The notes beneath the pieces were generated by a model. It was not told where the DNA came from. It did no database searches and was given only the letters and a program-made list of their open reading frames with translations. This document shows, one piece after another, positions 44,801-53,382 of a DNA stretch of 53,494 nucleotides (positions within the stretch are counted from its first letter, which is position 1; the number at the start of each line of letters is the position of its first letter). The DNA is taken from the IMG/VR virus record IMGVR_UViG_3300023174_000220, positions 1-53,494 of that record; one strand, written 5' to 3'. The translations under genes were made by a program, and so were the position numbers. Origin of the DNA: a virus.

Positions 44801-47800
44801 AGCAGTAAAAGAAATAGATGACTTTAATGCTGCAGAGATAACGCAGATGCTTGAGCCAGAAAAACAAGTTGTTATTGGAAGAGCTATAAACAAGAGAAAC
44901 AATAGGTTAAAGAGGCTCGGCCTTGATTCCGACCCATCATCGGTAGATGAGGGCTCACTTGACGAGCAGGTTGAAAACATACTCATACCGGCAATGGAAG
45001 CTATCGATGCTTCGGACATAACAACTCCATTCGAGATGGAAGTTTTCTTAGATTCATCAAAACTCTCTCGTGTCAAGCCAGGCAAAGAAATAGATATCGA
45101 TTCATTCGGTCAGGGCAAGGTTCTTTCACGCTCTATGAAGCCTGGTAAGCCAGAAAAGGGAAGTAAGAAAAAGCGTGTTGTTGTTCAGGTCAAAGAAGGC
45201 GATAGGGGTCTATTCCCATTAGCCAAGAAGGGAGACGAGCAGCAATTCGTAATACCACCAGGAAAGTTGCGGGTTGTAGGAAGAGATAAAGATGGAAGTC
45301 TCATAGTAGAGATTTCATCGCAAAAGGACACTGTTGACGTTCTTGACGATTTATCAAAATCTATTGGTGATGGTCCTGGCGATGCAATTTGGAGACAAGG
45401 TGCAAAAAAGAAAATACAGCTCGTCGCTGATAGACATGCAGTTAAGAGAAAAGATGAAGTATCTGGAACGAAGTCTGATGATGCGATAAAAGTGACTGAG
45501 ACCAGCGAGTCAATCGTCTCTGAGGTTTCTACCGCTGGAGCAGAATTTGGTGAAACTTCTTCAGAAAAGTTTTTAACGCTTTCATCTGGCTCTGAATCCA
45601 CAACTGAGTCATTGAGAGCTAAAAGACATGAGAAATACAGTGAAGTAATTGGCAAACCAGGGGAAAGGTCTGAATCATTAAAATCCTCTATTGTAGCTTT
45701 GATGGACGAGGATAGAAATCTCGCCGCTTCAGTTGAGGAGATACTAAATAATGAATCAAATGAACAGATAATAGACAGAATAGAAACTGCTGCTCAAAAA
45801 ATGCATTCCGGGTTTGACAGAAGAGTTCGCGTCCGGATGAATGAAGACGAGATATCGGATTTGTCAACTTCCGGGAAATTGCGCTCACTTGGTCTTTCTT
45901 CTGGGGCTGTTGCTACTGATGGAGAAACAAGAAGAACTAGCAGACTTTCGAGAAGAGTCAACAATTTTAGAGATAGAAAATCTCAAGCCGCTACAGCAAA
46001 AAGTGCAAAAGACGATTTCATTAAGTTGCGTGAAGCTGGAATTGGTGGTCGAGGATTAGACAAGCTTGATGACGAAAGATTAAAAGCAGATTTTGGCTTA
46101 GAGCGCTCTAGCCAACAAAGCGTATTGTCCGATAACCCAATCTACATAACAGACTCTGCTGACCGAGCAATAGCCCTAATGGCGCTTGGTTACGAAGTAG
46201 AGGTACCCGACAAGGGTGAGCGCAAAATGGTCAAGAATGCCGCGCTACAGACAGAAGTTGAGTTGAAGTCTGTTGCATCAGATGAAGCAGACAAACTGGG
46301 TCTTTCTGGCGCAGAGAAGAATAGCTACATCAAGAACTTCATGGAAACACACGATATAGACCTTTGTGCCTTGTATGAAAAAAAGAAGAACGTATTCTGT
46401 AGCGAAAACATCGGTGTAAAAAGAGAAAACATGCCACAAAGTGGTGGTCCTGCAAAGAGCGCAAACTCGCCAGCGATGAGAGCACTCAAGTATGGTCACA
46501 TTTCTGGAAAGTATGAATCAAAGCCAGGCCTTTCAGATGAAGACTCTAAGAGGTATAAAGATATTTCAAAAAAACTTGGAAATCCAAGTAAGTTTGCAGA
46601 TGTTTCAGAAGAAGACAAACAGTGGGTTTTTGAAAATACAGAATGGTCCAAGGTTGAAGTATCAACAGAACCAGAATTGATTGAATTCCTAAAGAAGGTT
46701 CTTCCGGGTGGAGAGCAATCTGTGGTCCGTAAATCTAAGAAGCCAGATGAGCTTTACGCTTCTCAAAAACAACTACGTAACATCCAGATACATCAACAGA
46801 CAGAAAACATGTATAACGAATACATGACTTCGAGAGAATCTTGGGGTACACCTGGTTCGGATGAGTTTAACAAAAATAGAGATGCATTCCTTAAAAACGC
46901 ATGGTTCCAAGGGGCAATATTAACCTCTAGGGATGGATACGTAGTTGATGGTCACCACAGGTGGGCAGCAATAAAGATGCTTAATGACCATCTTCCTGAA
47001 AATGAACAAATCGAAGTTCAGGTAAATGAACTACAAACATCAATTTTTGAATCATTGACTCTTGCAAAGGTTTTCCAGGAGCACATGGAGATAAAAGGAA
47101 AAACTGTCGGAAAGGTTGTTCCTTACGAAGATGGTGAAACTACTCCAATGTCCAAAGAAGAGTTCGATGCGCATATAAAAACCGCTCAGGATTCTGTGAA
47201 AGATTTAGCGCAAAAAATTAAAGATGCTGAGCTCTATCCAGTAAGCATCGAGGGATTGAGCGCAAAGAGGGAGCGCAGGTCTCCTGGCCTCAAGGAAAAC
47301 AGGGACAGGTCTGTTCGTGAGTATGGAATGAAATGGGAACCCGAGTACTCCGAGGTCAAATCAGTTGAAGAATCAAAAGCATGGGATGGGTGGGATGGAG
47401 TTGAGGTCACTGAAGTTGATTTATCATCAGACATTCTTCCAACTGAATCACACCTAAAAGGTTCTTCTATAGACAAAGTTGTATCTGGTCAGGAGCCATT
47501 CAGAGAGGGCTATTACCCGAACCTAGTAATCGACGTAGACGGGAAGATGTACATATCGGATGGTCATAACAGGGTCGCCATGAATAGGGCTCTTGGAAAT
47601 CAGACAATCCAAGCTCGAGTTATAGACCTTAGAAAGATTGAGAAACCATGGGGCGAACAGAAGCCAGGTAAATCAAACTACGGTGGATACGACCTAGTTG
47701 AGCCAGACAATCCACTGCCAGAAAGCGGGAAGTACGCAGAAGATGTTGTTGACGCAGCAGACAAGCAACGAGAAAAACTAAAGCCTGTAGAAAAAGAAAT

Positions 47801-49502
47801 AACCAAAACCCTAATCGACCTTTCCAACAAGCATGGCGCTGTGATGATTGGTCTAGCTGCAAGATTTAAATCAGTTAAATCTCTAGCAAGAAAGATAAAT
47901 GACGAAAGAGGGAGCAGGACGGCAGAAGAGGCAGCTGCAGACATGTCCGATGTAATCAGGTACACAATGACATACACTCCAGAAAACTATGTGAGTGGAG
48001 CAAAATCTGTAATCGATGAATTGCAGTCAGCTGGATATAAACTTACTGTTAAAAATTATTGGAAAACAGGCGACCCATATCAGGGGATAAATATTGCCGC
48101 AGTACACCCAGATGGAACCAGGTTTGAGTTGCAATTCCATACTCCACAGTCTGCGGTGGAAAAGGAAGTAATTCACAAGGTCTATGACGACTACAGAGTT
48201 GAAACTGACCCCAAAAAGCGTTGGAAGCTATATGACCGCATGACAAGAATGGCAGAACGCATTGATATTCCGGTTGAGCCAGGAATTGAGGATATAGGAG
48301 AAACCAGATTCCAAGATTTCTCCCTTGCTTCCGGTTCTCAAATAGAGAAGCCAGAAATACCAGTACGTCAGTCAGGCGCAACCAAGAAAACAACCAATAA
48401 CGAAACAGTAGTAGACGAAAGCACTGGTCGCTCTGTTGGTAAAAATAGAGATAAAAAAGAAAGCACAAAGAAAGATGTTGCTGCTGAATGGTTTTCTTCG
48501 TTTAAGGGTTTTGAATCACCAGATTTTGGTAAGAACAAAGATGAATATGGAAGAATGCGAAAATACTACGAGAGCGTAGGGCTTACCAATGACGTCAGAG
48601 ACGACCTTATGCCTGTCTCTGGATATCTGGTTCACAAATCTGATATTCAGAAAAAGAAAAATGATGTTATAAAAAATAGAGTTGGTAACGTGGGCCCAGA
48701 TGCAGTGTTTGAGGTGCAAGATAGCGACATAGTTGGAGATGGATTGACGTCCCTCGGTGATGTTGAGATAGTTCTGAAGCCAGAGGTATCAAAGAGGACA
48801 TCATATGGTAGGGGCTCCGGTATAAAGAACGGACACAGGCCGGTAAGGATGGACTCTACATCTAGGGACGATATAGCGCATGCCATTTCTTACTCTCAAA
48901 ATTCTAATACCAACTCTGATTCCTCTGATGCGCTAGTTAATCTTCTTGCCTCATCTGTCGACGGAGATTTTTCAAGAGTATCCCGTAATAGCAAAACAAA
49001 GGGAAATGAGAATTTCGAAGCACACATACTTGGTGGTTTTGATGCCGATGAAGTTGATTCAATTAACTACCCATATTCCAAGCTGTCAAAATTAAGCGAA
49101 AAAGAAGACATCTCGGACGTAGTGAATGATGAGTCAATTGCCGCGTCATTGAGAGATATGGGATTCACTCAGGAAGAAATAAATTACTTCTATTCAGTTG
49201 GTGGTCCTGGTCAGATAAATACCGAAAGCATGGCAAAGTTACGCGAATACAGAATGTCGAAGAAAGTCAAAGATAAGTACTCAAAGCTTGGTTTCTCAAA
49301 GGTAAAAATCGCTCACCCACAAGGATTGAACATTGAAAACCCAAGAACCCACTCAAAAGCTTCGCGTGGGATAGAAGATGTTGAGACTCTCTTGAAGAAA
49401 GAAATAGCTGCAGAGATAAAAAAGACTGTAGAAGAACTTCTAAAGGAAATGCGTAAGGGACAGAAGCCAAGAGTTGTTTCGAAAGTTGGCTCTGGTATAT
49501 GA
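41805..49502 (+). CDS. Second giant polyprotein with metallopeptidase-, ParB- and RelA/SpoT-like modules and L-[S/A]-S-G motifs
   Basis: 2565 residues from ATG 41805; the ribosome-binding site is poor and later starts such as ATG 41970 are possible. Leu of the punctuation motif is at residues 278, 1259, 1364 and 2174, giving segments of 281, 981, 105, 810 and 388 residues. Segment 1 has a CX17C module (RCPPGTPAANQFTD). Segment 2 has HEIAH at 561-565 with E663/E667 as possible third ligand, then long charged coiled coils. Segment 4 has two ParB-like signatures (DGHHRW at 1715, DGHNRVA at 1919) and a RelA/SpoT-like region (~2010-2160, YQGINIAAVHPDGTRFELQF). Segment 5 is unrecognised. The modules resemble those of polymorphic toxins. 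The stop overlaps the next start. Confidence 0.8.
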   Translation: MTGDKNKTRVIVSQRLISPLSCCNNFNSKAIEFRASVVQSISSSRLNADVAVKAAMGKKPTYEDTDNKKREFTGTTKPGVTEIAPGIRVEGNQAWEEGRGLVLYPSWKSKRSMDLDANFGWIKTEKDIDFQAAQKKRKEKPQLQFTKYQVSKKTGDVIPDSEVNIDMAYPHLGLSRAQRRKKNNYISNPKMEFKAGLPGRSLESRVPGGNLLARTAGRFGIMRDAANKFRCPPGTPAANQFTDHLGSNCFGVSAERAAKFIAEKISDLMKVNDDSISLSSGAKSTWRERLGLARPDVELPGRSPSFDLETGERIPTIPAEIVDVPGRLRWFKNATVIAQKNLARSESVIQKLESRIVTGDFTPEQRATNVDRHALLQILSNRGIWDINIEGRLSESEVNELIASRLESIPEWSSLTDEEKLALFTADKKRFYETERAMLDSLLEQFVIRPEHMRTIGTVQFRQAALPGNSEADTLWDAGTKGAEIKSVIRINLAQIMENQESLIPNMSASERLVISAVGAKTDAEALASVADFLINTEYTARGMAGLIDGPRSFARHIMLHEIAHTIQGEAFLSTIKQQIDAVGYVQVPVIKDGKFTGALKEVSDFKKLTGIDLSALVISSQDDINLTALEETMSKIENVAFLAGSYPGQYKNPEKMEVYALESTAELWGLREEGLIFGDDIDDALGFMDDAIGAKASEARAATDLEMLEKLEESYFSPYESGEDVLPIRKHLRTAIELDKKAIAIKREERELTAHKEKIKDLDQDGLAETLANTIFEIEIRKDILSNLEKERIDTEKAGLPLESIDEEIERIKSPLRLLEKKKQIEIAKNRDFNSDGKSKSDKEITDMALEINRAKTPATEEMVKRRETEARIDSLRGEAESLDEKSLMKTIADYDLKASSLKPDSDEYITAVADREIFIQQHIANQRAAGDTRPERAIRNELKTEITKEITASRKAVDEAKRGKLKPQKMKSKEQIALNAKKERAKHRRNITKQQFEAVKEIDDFNAAEITQMLEPEKQVVIGRAINKRNNRLKRLGLDSDPSSVDEGSLDEQVENILIPAMEAIDASDITTPFEMEVFLDSSKLSRVKPGKEIDIDSFGQGKVLSRSMKPGKPEKGSKKKRVVVQVKEGDRGLFPLAKKGDEQQFVIPPGKLRVVGRDKDGSLIVEISSQKDTVDVLDDLSKSIGDGPGDAIWRQGAKKKIQLVADRHAVKRKDEVSGTKSDDAIKVTETSESIVSEVSTAGAEFGETSSEKFLTLSSGSESTTESLRAKRHEKYSEVIGKPGERSESLKSSIVALMDEDRNLAASVEEILNNESNEQIIDRIETAAQKMHSGFDRRVRVRMNEDEISDLSTSGKLRSLGLSSGAVATDGETRRTSRLSRRVNNFRDRKSQAATAKSAKDDFIKLREAGIGGRGLDKLDDERLKADFGLERSSQQSVLSDNPIYITDSADRAIALMALGYEVEVPDKGERKMVKNAALQTEVELKSVASDEADKLGLSGAEKNSYIKNFMETHDIDLCALYEKKKNVFCSENIGVKRENMPQSGGPAKSANSPAMRALKYGHISGKYESKPGLSDEDSKRYKDISKKLGNPSKFADVSEEDKQWVFENTEWSKVEVSTEPELIEFLKKVLPGGEQSVVRKSKKPDELYASQKQLRNIQIHQQTENMYNEYMTSRESWGTPGSDEFNKNRDAFLKNAWFQGAILTSRDGYVVDGHHRWAAIKMLNDHLPENEQIEVQVNELQTSIFESLTLAKVFQEHMEIKGKTVGKVVPYEDGETTPMSKEEFDAHIKTAQDSVKDLAQKIKDAELYPVSIEGLSAKRERRSPGLKENRDRSVREYGMKWEPEYSEVKSVEESKAWDGWDGVEVTEVDLSSDILPTESHLKGSSIDKVVSGQEPFREGYYPNLVIDVDGKMYISDGHNRVAMNRALGNQTIQARVIDLRKIEKPWGEQKPGKSNYGGYDLVEPDNPLPESGKYAEDVVDAADKQREKLKPVEKEITKTLIDLSNKHGAVMIGLAARFKSVKSLARKINDERGSRTAEEAAADMSDVIRYTMTYTPENYVSGAKSVIDELQSAGYKLTVKNYWKTGDPYQGINIAAVHPDGTRFELQFHTPQSAVEKEVIHKVYDDYRVETDPKKRWKLYDRMTRMAERIDIPVEPGIEDIGETRFQDFSLASGSQIEKPEIPVRQSGATKKTTNNETVVDESTGRSVGKNRDKKESTKKDVAAEWFSSFKGFESPDFGKNKDEYGRMRKYYESVGLTNDVRDDLMPVSGYLVHKSDIQKKKNDVIKNRVGNVGPDAVFEVQDSDIVGDGLTSLGDVEIVLKPEVSKRTSYGRGSGIKNGHRPVRMDSTSRDDIAHAISYSQNSNTNSDSSDALVNLLASSVDGDFSRVSRNSKTKGNENFEAHILGGFDADEVDSINYPYSKLSKLSEKEDISDVVNDESIAASLRDMGFTQEEINYFYSVGGPGQINTESMAKLREYRMSKKVKDKYSKLGFSKVKIAHPQGLNIENPRTHSKASRGIEDVETLLKKEIAAEIKKTVEELLKEMRKGQKPRVVSKVGSGI
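42636..48335 (+). repeat. Four L-[S/A]-S-G motifs in the second polyprotein
   Basis: The Leu codons start at 42636, 45579, 45894 and 48324 (ISLSSGA, LTLSSGS, LGLSSGA, FSLASGS). The protein has no protease domain of the prohead type, so cleavage would have to occur in trans. The sites fall at apparent module boundaries. Confidence 0.8.
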
Positions 49503-49999
49503 AAGCGGCACTAGTTGGCTCATCGGGTGGTAGCAAGCTTTATTACATCTTGGACGCCTCTGCAGACGATATGGATGGGGCAATAGAAAAAGATGATGGA
49601 ACAGTAATGATGGTCGATTTTCATTCACATGTCGCTAGAGCTCGAAACATAAAGAGAATCAAAACAACCCCATTCCACAAAGTTTTCTGGGATGGTGACG
49701 ATGGCGAGAATAAAGAAACATGGGAAATGATATTTATTCAAAAAAGTAAAGAGATACCGAAAGAAGTTCTAGATGGAGTGTCCGTACAAACATCTCTCGG
49801 CAGAAACAAGAGAAGTATTTCTCAGAAAAATGAAGATGCTTCAAGATTTAGTAAATCAATAGAGCAGTTATCTGGTAAATCTTGCTGCGACGGACAAGTG
49901 GTAAAGTCTATTGAGAACAAATTAATGCGATTTTCCTCAACCGAGGAGAGAAAGTCTATATGGACAGCCATGTCCATGCTTAGGGAGATTGAAGAATAA
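49499..49999 (+). CDS. Unknown protein, translationally coupled to the second polyprotein
   Basis: 166 residues. The start overlaps the stop of the 2565-residue protein (ATGA), and its own stop overlaps the next start (TAATG). The first half is probably globular (YYILDASADDMDGAIEKDDG, VDFHSHVARARNIKRIKTTP). The second half is charged and helical. No family was recognised. Tight coupling suggests a partner of the polyprotein, for example a chaperone or an inhibitor of its toxin-like modules. Confidence 0.65.
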   Translation: MKAALVGSSGGSKLYYILDASADDMDGAIEKDDGTVMMVDFHSHVARARNIKRIKTTPFHKVFWDGDDGENKETWEMIFIQKSKEIPKEVLDGVSVQTSLGRNKRSISQKNEDASRFSKSIEQLSGKSCCDGQVVKSIENKLMRFSSTEERKSIWTAMSMLREIEE

Positions 50000-50643
50000 T
50001 GACAATCGAAAACATTAAAGCCGACCCACTTGGCGGGATACTCCCACAAGAGCTTGTCACTGGAGACATCTTAAGAGGCCACGGTCCACGACGTGGCAAC
50101 CTGGAGCGCCTGCTGCGTTACTGGAGACCAATCATGAAGAAGCCAGGTGGATTCAGACGCTGCAGATTAATACTTGCCAATCACCCAGAGCTTTATCCAC
50201 TGTCAAATATATGTGCATGGCTTCACCATGAAACAACAGGTCTATGGCCAAACGAAGGGTGCCATCACCCAACGATGAAGAACTGTAAGAAGAAGCTTCG
50301 AAAACTCACAAACTGGACAGACTCTCAATTCAGTTCATCACTGTCTGGGAAAAAACCAAAGAACATTGTTCGCGAGCTTGGTGGCAAGAAATCACTAGAA
50401 GAAGATGTTTTCTTTCATGACTTCGAAAATGAAGAATTTCAATTTAAGTCAGTAGTAACAGAAAATGACGTAATGCACGCCATCGAAGTTTTGAGAGACT
50501 TTCTCGAGATGGAAGACTCTTTTTGCAAGATGCTAAGAGATGACAAGAACTGGGAAATTTCCGGAGAAGACGAAAACGGTCAAGAGAAGTCCATGCCTTA
50601 CGAGAACACAAAATCGCTCGAGGAAGAGTGTTGTGGAAATTAG
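49999..50643 (+). CDS. Conserved phage head-region protein of unknown function
   Basis: 214 residues. The segment GHGPRRGNLERLLRYWRPIM, with KKPGGFRRCRLILANHPELY and ICAWLHHETTGLWPNEGCHH, is strongly conserved in character. I recall similar proteins beside capsid genes in phages of Actinobacteria, function unknown. The His/Cys/Trp-rich part might bind metal. The C-terminus is acidic (KNWEISGEDENGQ). The gene overlaps both neighbours, in line with the packed head operon. Confidence 0.7.
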   Translation: MTIENIKADPLGGILPQELVTGDILRGHGPRRGNLERLLRYWRPIMKKPGGFRRCRLILANHPELYPLSNICAWLHHETTGLWPNEGCHHPTMKNCKKKLRKLTNWTDSQFSSSLSGKKPKNIVRELGGKKSLEEDVFFHDFENEEFQFKSVVTENDVMHAIEVLRDFLEMEDSFCKMLRDDKNWEISGEDENGQEKSMPYENTKSLEEECCGN

Positions 50644-52630
50644 CCAAGACTGCTGCCCCGAAGTAAAGGTCAAACGGACGATTGTTGCTGACTTATTCCT
50701 TAAATCAAATACCAATGCAATAAGAGGTGTTGGTGCAATCAATCAACTATTCGTTGACTACAAAGCAGCATCTAGGTTGAATGGGAATACCAGAAGAAAA
50801 GATGATAACTCGATTCAATTTAAGGCTAATGCGGTAAGAAAACTTGGTTCAACTTTAACGAGTCTTGCAATACCTGGGGACTCTGACCCTCTTAGCTCAC
50901 CAGCACGCTCTACCGTCTACAGAACATTAACCCCAGGAAAGCCAGGAATACCTGGAAGCATGCCAATGAAGCCAAACCGCGGATATAGATGCCCAGAGGG
51001 GTATCAGTTCGGTGGTCGATTTACTGACTCCCGTCTCTCCACATGTGGAGCAAAGCTGTTTGATATTCCATCCCCTCTTGGTCTTGCGATTAGTGCGGTA
51101 AGAAGAGCAATAAGAGGGAACGTGAGTCGTACGAGCGGTAGAGACATAACAGGAGTTGCCGCTCCGAGTTCTATCATTTCATCACGAGCACCACAAATAC
51201 CAAAAGTAACTCTTGATAATCCTTCAGCAAGAAGAACGGGCTCTTCGTCCCTCATTAATGAGATAGGAAAATACAACAAATCCTCTAATGAACTTATTCG
51301 CAGAATGGTCAGACGTGACGGATTCGTCCTAGAGCCAGTAGTTCCAGACAAAGTGTTGAGAGCCATCCCAGACAACAGGGACATGGAGGGCGCTACATAT
51401 CTTCGTTCATTACTGACAATGGAAGATGTTGGAAATGAAGAACTTGGAATGCTTTCAAACACAGGCGTTACATCTCTCATTTATGTAATGCCAGGCGGTT
51501 CAACAATCAGTCTAGAGAAGGCACGAAAGTTAACGGTTGGTGAAAGAAGAAAACTAGGCAGAACCATAAGTACTGCGATGTCCAGCCCTGTTGGCAAAGA
51601 CCCTTCTTCGCGTCTTAAGTTTGTTGCAAATGAGATGGGTGATGGAATTAGATATTCCGAAGATTTCCGTGGAGTAAAGAACCCAAACAGTTTGATTTCG
51701 GGAAGTCCAAAGTGGGTTAATGACCTGATAAAGAACAGGAAGATATCTTCTCTAAAAATACCTAGCTCTACGAGCCCATTAAAAGAAGACAAAAATGTGA
51801 AGTTGATAACCAACCTAGAGCAAGCAATAAATCACATTGCAAATGGCGGGAAACTGTCAGAGATTTCTCCAGAGATAATTGAACAGATACTCCGCGACCC
51901 ATCAATATTGGCAAGACAGGAACTTTCAGATGCCGTTTCATTGGTTGCTGCCGGGGATGGCAAGTGGTTTCTTTATAAGGACCCAAAGGCGTTCCAGCAT
52001 TTGGCTGAAAGATTTGCCTCGAGCTTACAGAAAAAACTCGGGCTACAGTCTCCCGATGTTGTATTTGCTGCAGGGAAGAACAACAACAGAATGTATATGA
52101 GACAGGATATCGAAAGCGTAATACCTGGCTCCAAGTTCAATCCAAATATAAAATTCAACGACCTAGAGCCTCTGGATGTTGCAAGAATTATGGTTTCAGA
52201 CTATCTGACTGACCAAAGAGAAAGACCAATGACATCGATATATCCAGTCGACACAAGCGAGGGTGTTCGCGCAATTGTGGCTAATAACAACTCGTCAGGA
52301 CTTGTTGACCTATCAAAAATAGAAATTACAAATAGAATGAAGATGGCAATTGACAACTACTACGAGTCACAGTTAATACCCTCCTATTCAGAGTACTACC
52401 AGGCCTTGAAGGTTGAACAGAGAATCATATTTATGAAGTACCTATCCCAACTTATAAACAGGGCACGCTCAATTAACAAGCAAGAACTACTTGGTGAACT
52501 TGATAAATATGGACTCTCTGCTGGAGAGAAAATACACATAAACATTATCGACAAACTATTCTCACTGAGAATCGAATCACTAAATTCCCAAAAAGAAAAA
52601 CTCAAATCAGTAGTACGCGGCGGTAACTAA
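50633..52630 (+). CDS. Structural/cargo protein with CX17C module and kinase-like region
   Basis: 665 residues from GTG 50633, chosen because AGGA lies eight bases upstream and the upstream gene stops at 50643; a longer frame to ATG 50540 would overlap by more than 100 bases. Residues ~120-150 carry RCPEGYQFGGRFTD and a later Cys (CX17C), the same spacing as in the second polyprotein. Residues ~430-580 contain GKWFLYKDPKAFQHLAERFA, LGLQSPDVVFAAG and DVARIMVSDYLTDQRERPM. This has the general order of HipA or PI3/4-kinase-like enzymes (lysine strand, helix, later Asp). The identification is tentative. Confidence 0.6.
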   Translation: MEISQDCCPEVKVKRTIVADLFLKSNTNAIRGVGAINQLFVDYKAASRLNGNTRRKDDNSIQFKANAVRKLGSTLTSLAIPGDSDPLSSPARSTVYRTLTPGKPGIPGSMPMKPNRGYRCPEGYQFGGRFTDSRLSTCGAKLFDIPSPLGLAISAVRRAIRGNVSRTSGRDITGVAAPSSIISSRAPQIPKVTLDNPSARRTGSSSLINEIGKYNKSSNELIRRMVRRDGFVLEPVVPDKVLRAIPDNRDMEGATYLRSLLTMEDVGNEELGMLSNTGVTSLIYVMPGGSTISLEKARKLTVGERRKLGRTISTAMSSPVGKDPSSRLKFVANEMGDGIRYSEDFRGVKNPNSLISGSPKWVNDLIKNRKISSLKIPSSTSPLKEDKNVKLITNLEQAINHIANGGKLSEISPEIIEQILRDPSILARQELSDAVSLVAAGDGKWFLYKDPKAFQHLAERFASSLQKKLGLQSPDVVFAAGKNNNRMYMRQDIESVIPGSKFNPNIKFNDLEPLDVARIMVSDYLTDQRERPMTSIYPVDTSEGVRAIVANNNSSGLVDLSKIEITNRMKMAIDNYYESQLIPSYSEYYQALKVEQRIIFMKYLSQLINRARSINKQELLGELDKYGLSAGEKIHINIIDKLFSLRIESLNSQKEKLKSVVRGGN

Positions 52631-53382
52631 TGAAAACATATGCAGTTATAAAAGACTCAGTAAGAAATACACCACTCGTTATAGCTGTTCGGGAAGAGGG
52701 GATGGTTTCCGTTCACGGTATCAATGAGTACGGGAAGTCGGTCACTCAGCACATTCTCAAGAGTGGCTCAATTGACAGCAAGTCAATGCCTGATGGGGTT
52801 GAAATAACTGAATTTAAGTCAATTACTGGCAATACGGCTGCTCTTTTTGAGAGCTACATCAGCAAGTCGATAATGAACGTACCAATTACTGAGTCAATTA
52901 TCAATACCGAATTTGACAAAAAGACACGTGGGAAATCGTTCAAGGAAAGAAGCATTCTCTCCGAGGGTAAAGAGTCATCCCAGCATTCAGGCAAGCAGAT
53001 ACGCAAGTTCTCAAATATAACAGCAAAAATTAATATGGTTGCATTTAAGGCCGGCTCATTTAAGAGTAGATTAAAAAAGAGTTCTGTCATAACATCGCTG
53101 TCTGCTTACGGAGTTGGATTTGATTCATCTGCGAACAAAATCGTGCAAAAAGATTCTAAGAGAATCACCAATCACACCATAGACAAAATCAACGATTATG
53201 TCGGTGAAGGGCAAATGAGAAGGTTTGCCAGAAAGACAATGGTGAGCAATCTCGACGGAACCAGACTCACAAGACGCTCAAGCACATTATCCAAAAAGAT
53301 TGAAGAAATTTCGGAAAAGTCAGTAAGACCTGAACATAGATATTCCGAATCAATCAAGTCAAGACTCAAGAGACTCTCATGA
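52630..53382 (+). CDS. Basic protein of unknown function
   Basis: 250 residues, starting at an ATG that overlaps the previous stop (TAATG). The N-terminal ~70 residues look like a small beta domain (TYAVIKDSVRNTPLVIAVRE). The remainder is rich in Lys, Arg and Ser and mostly helical (RFARKTMVSNLDGTRLTRRS). A segment NMVAFKAGSFKSRLKK resembles short FKA-type motifs in neighbouring proteins. It may be a DNA-binding internal head protein, but no family was recognised. Confidence 0.6.
   Translation: MKTYAVIKDSVRNTPLVIAVREEGMVSVHGINEYGKSVTQHILKSGSIDSKSMPDGVEITEFKSITGNTAALFESYISKSIMNVPITESIINTEFDKKTRGKSFKERSILSEGKESSQHSGKQIRKFSNITAKINMVAFKAGSFKSRLKKSSVITSLSAYGVGFDSSANKIVQKDSKRITNHTIDKINDYVGEGQMRRFARKTMVSNLDGTRLTRRSSTLSKKIEEISEKSVRPEHRYSESIKSRLKRLS

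Noticed and set aside
50540-50632. Longer N-terminus for the 665-residue protein
   Set aside because: It would overlap the upstream gene by over 100 bases. GTG 50633 has AGGA at the right spacing and gives a short overlap typical of this operon.
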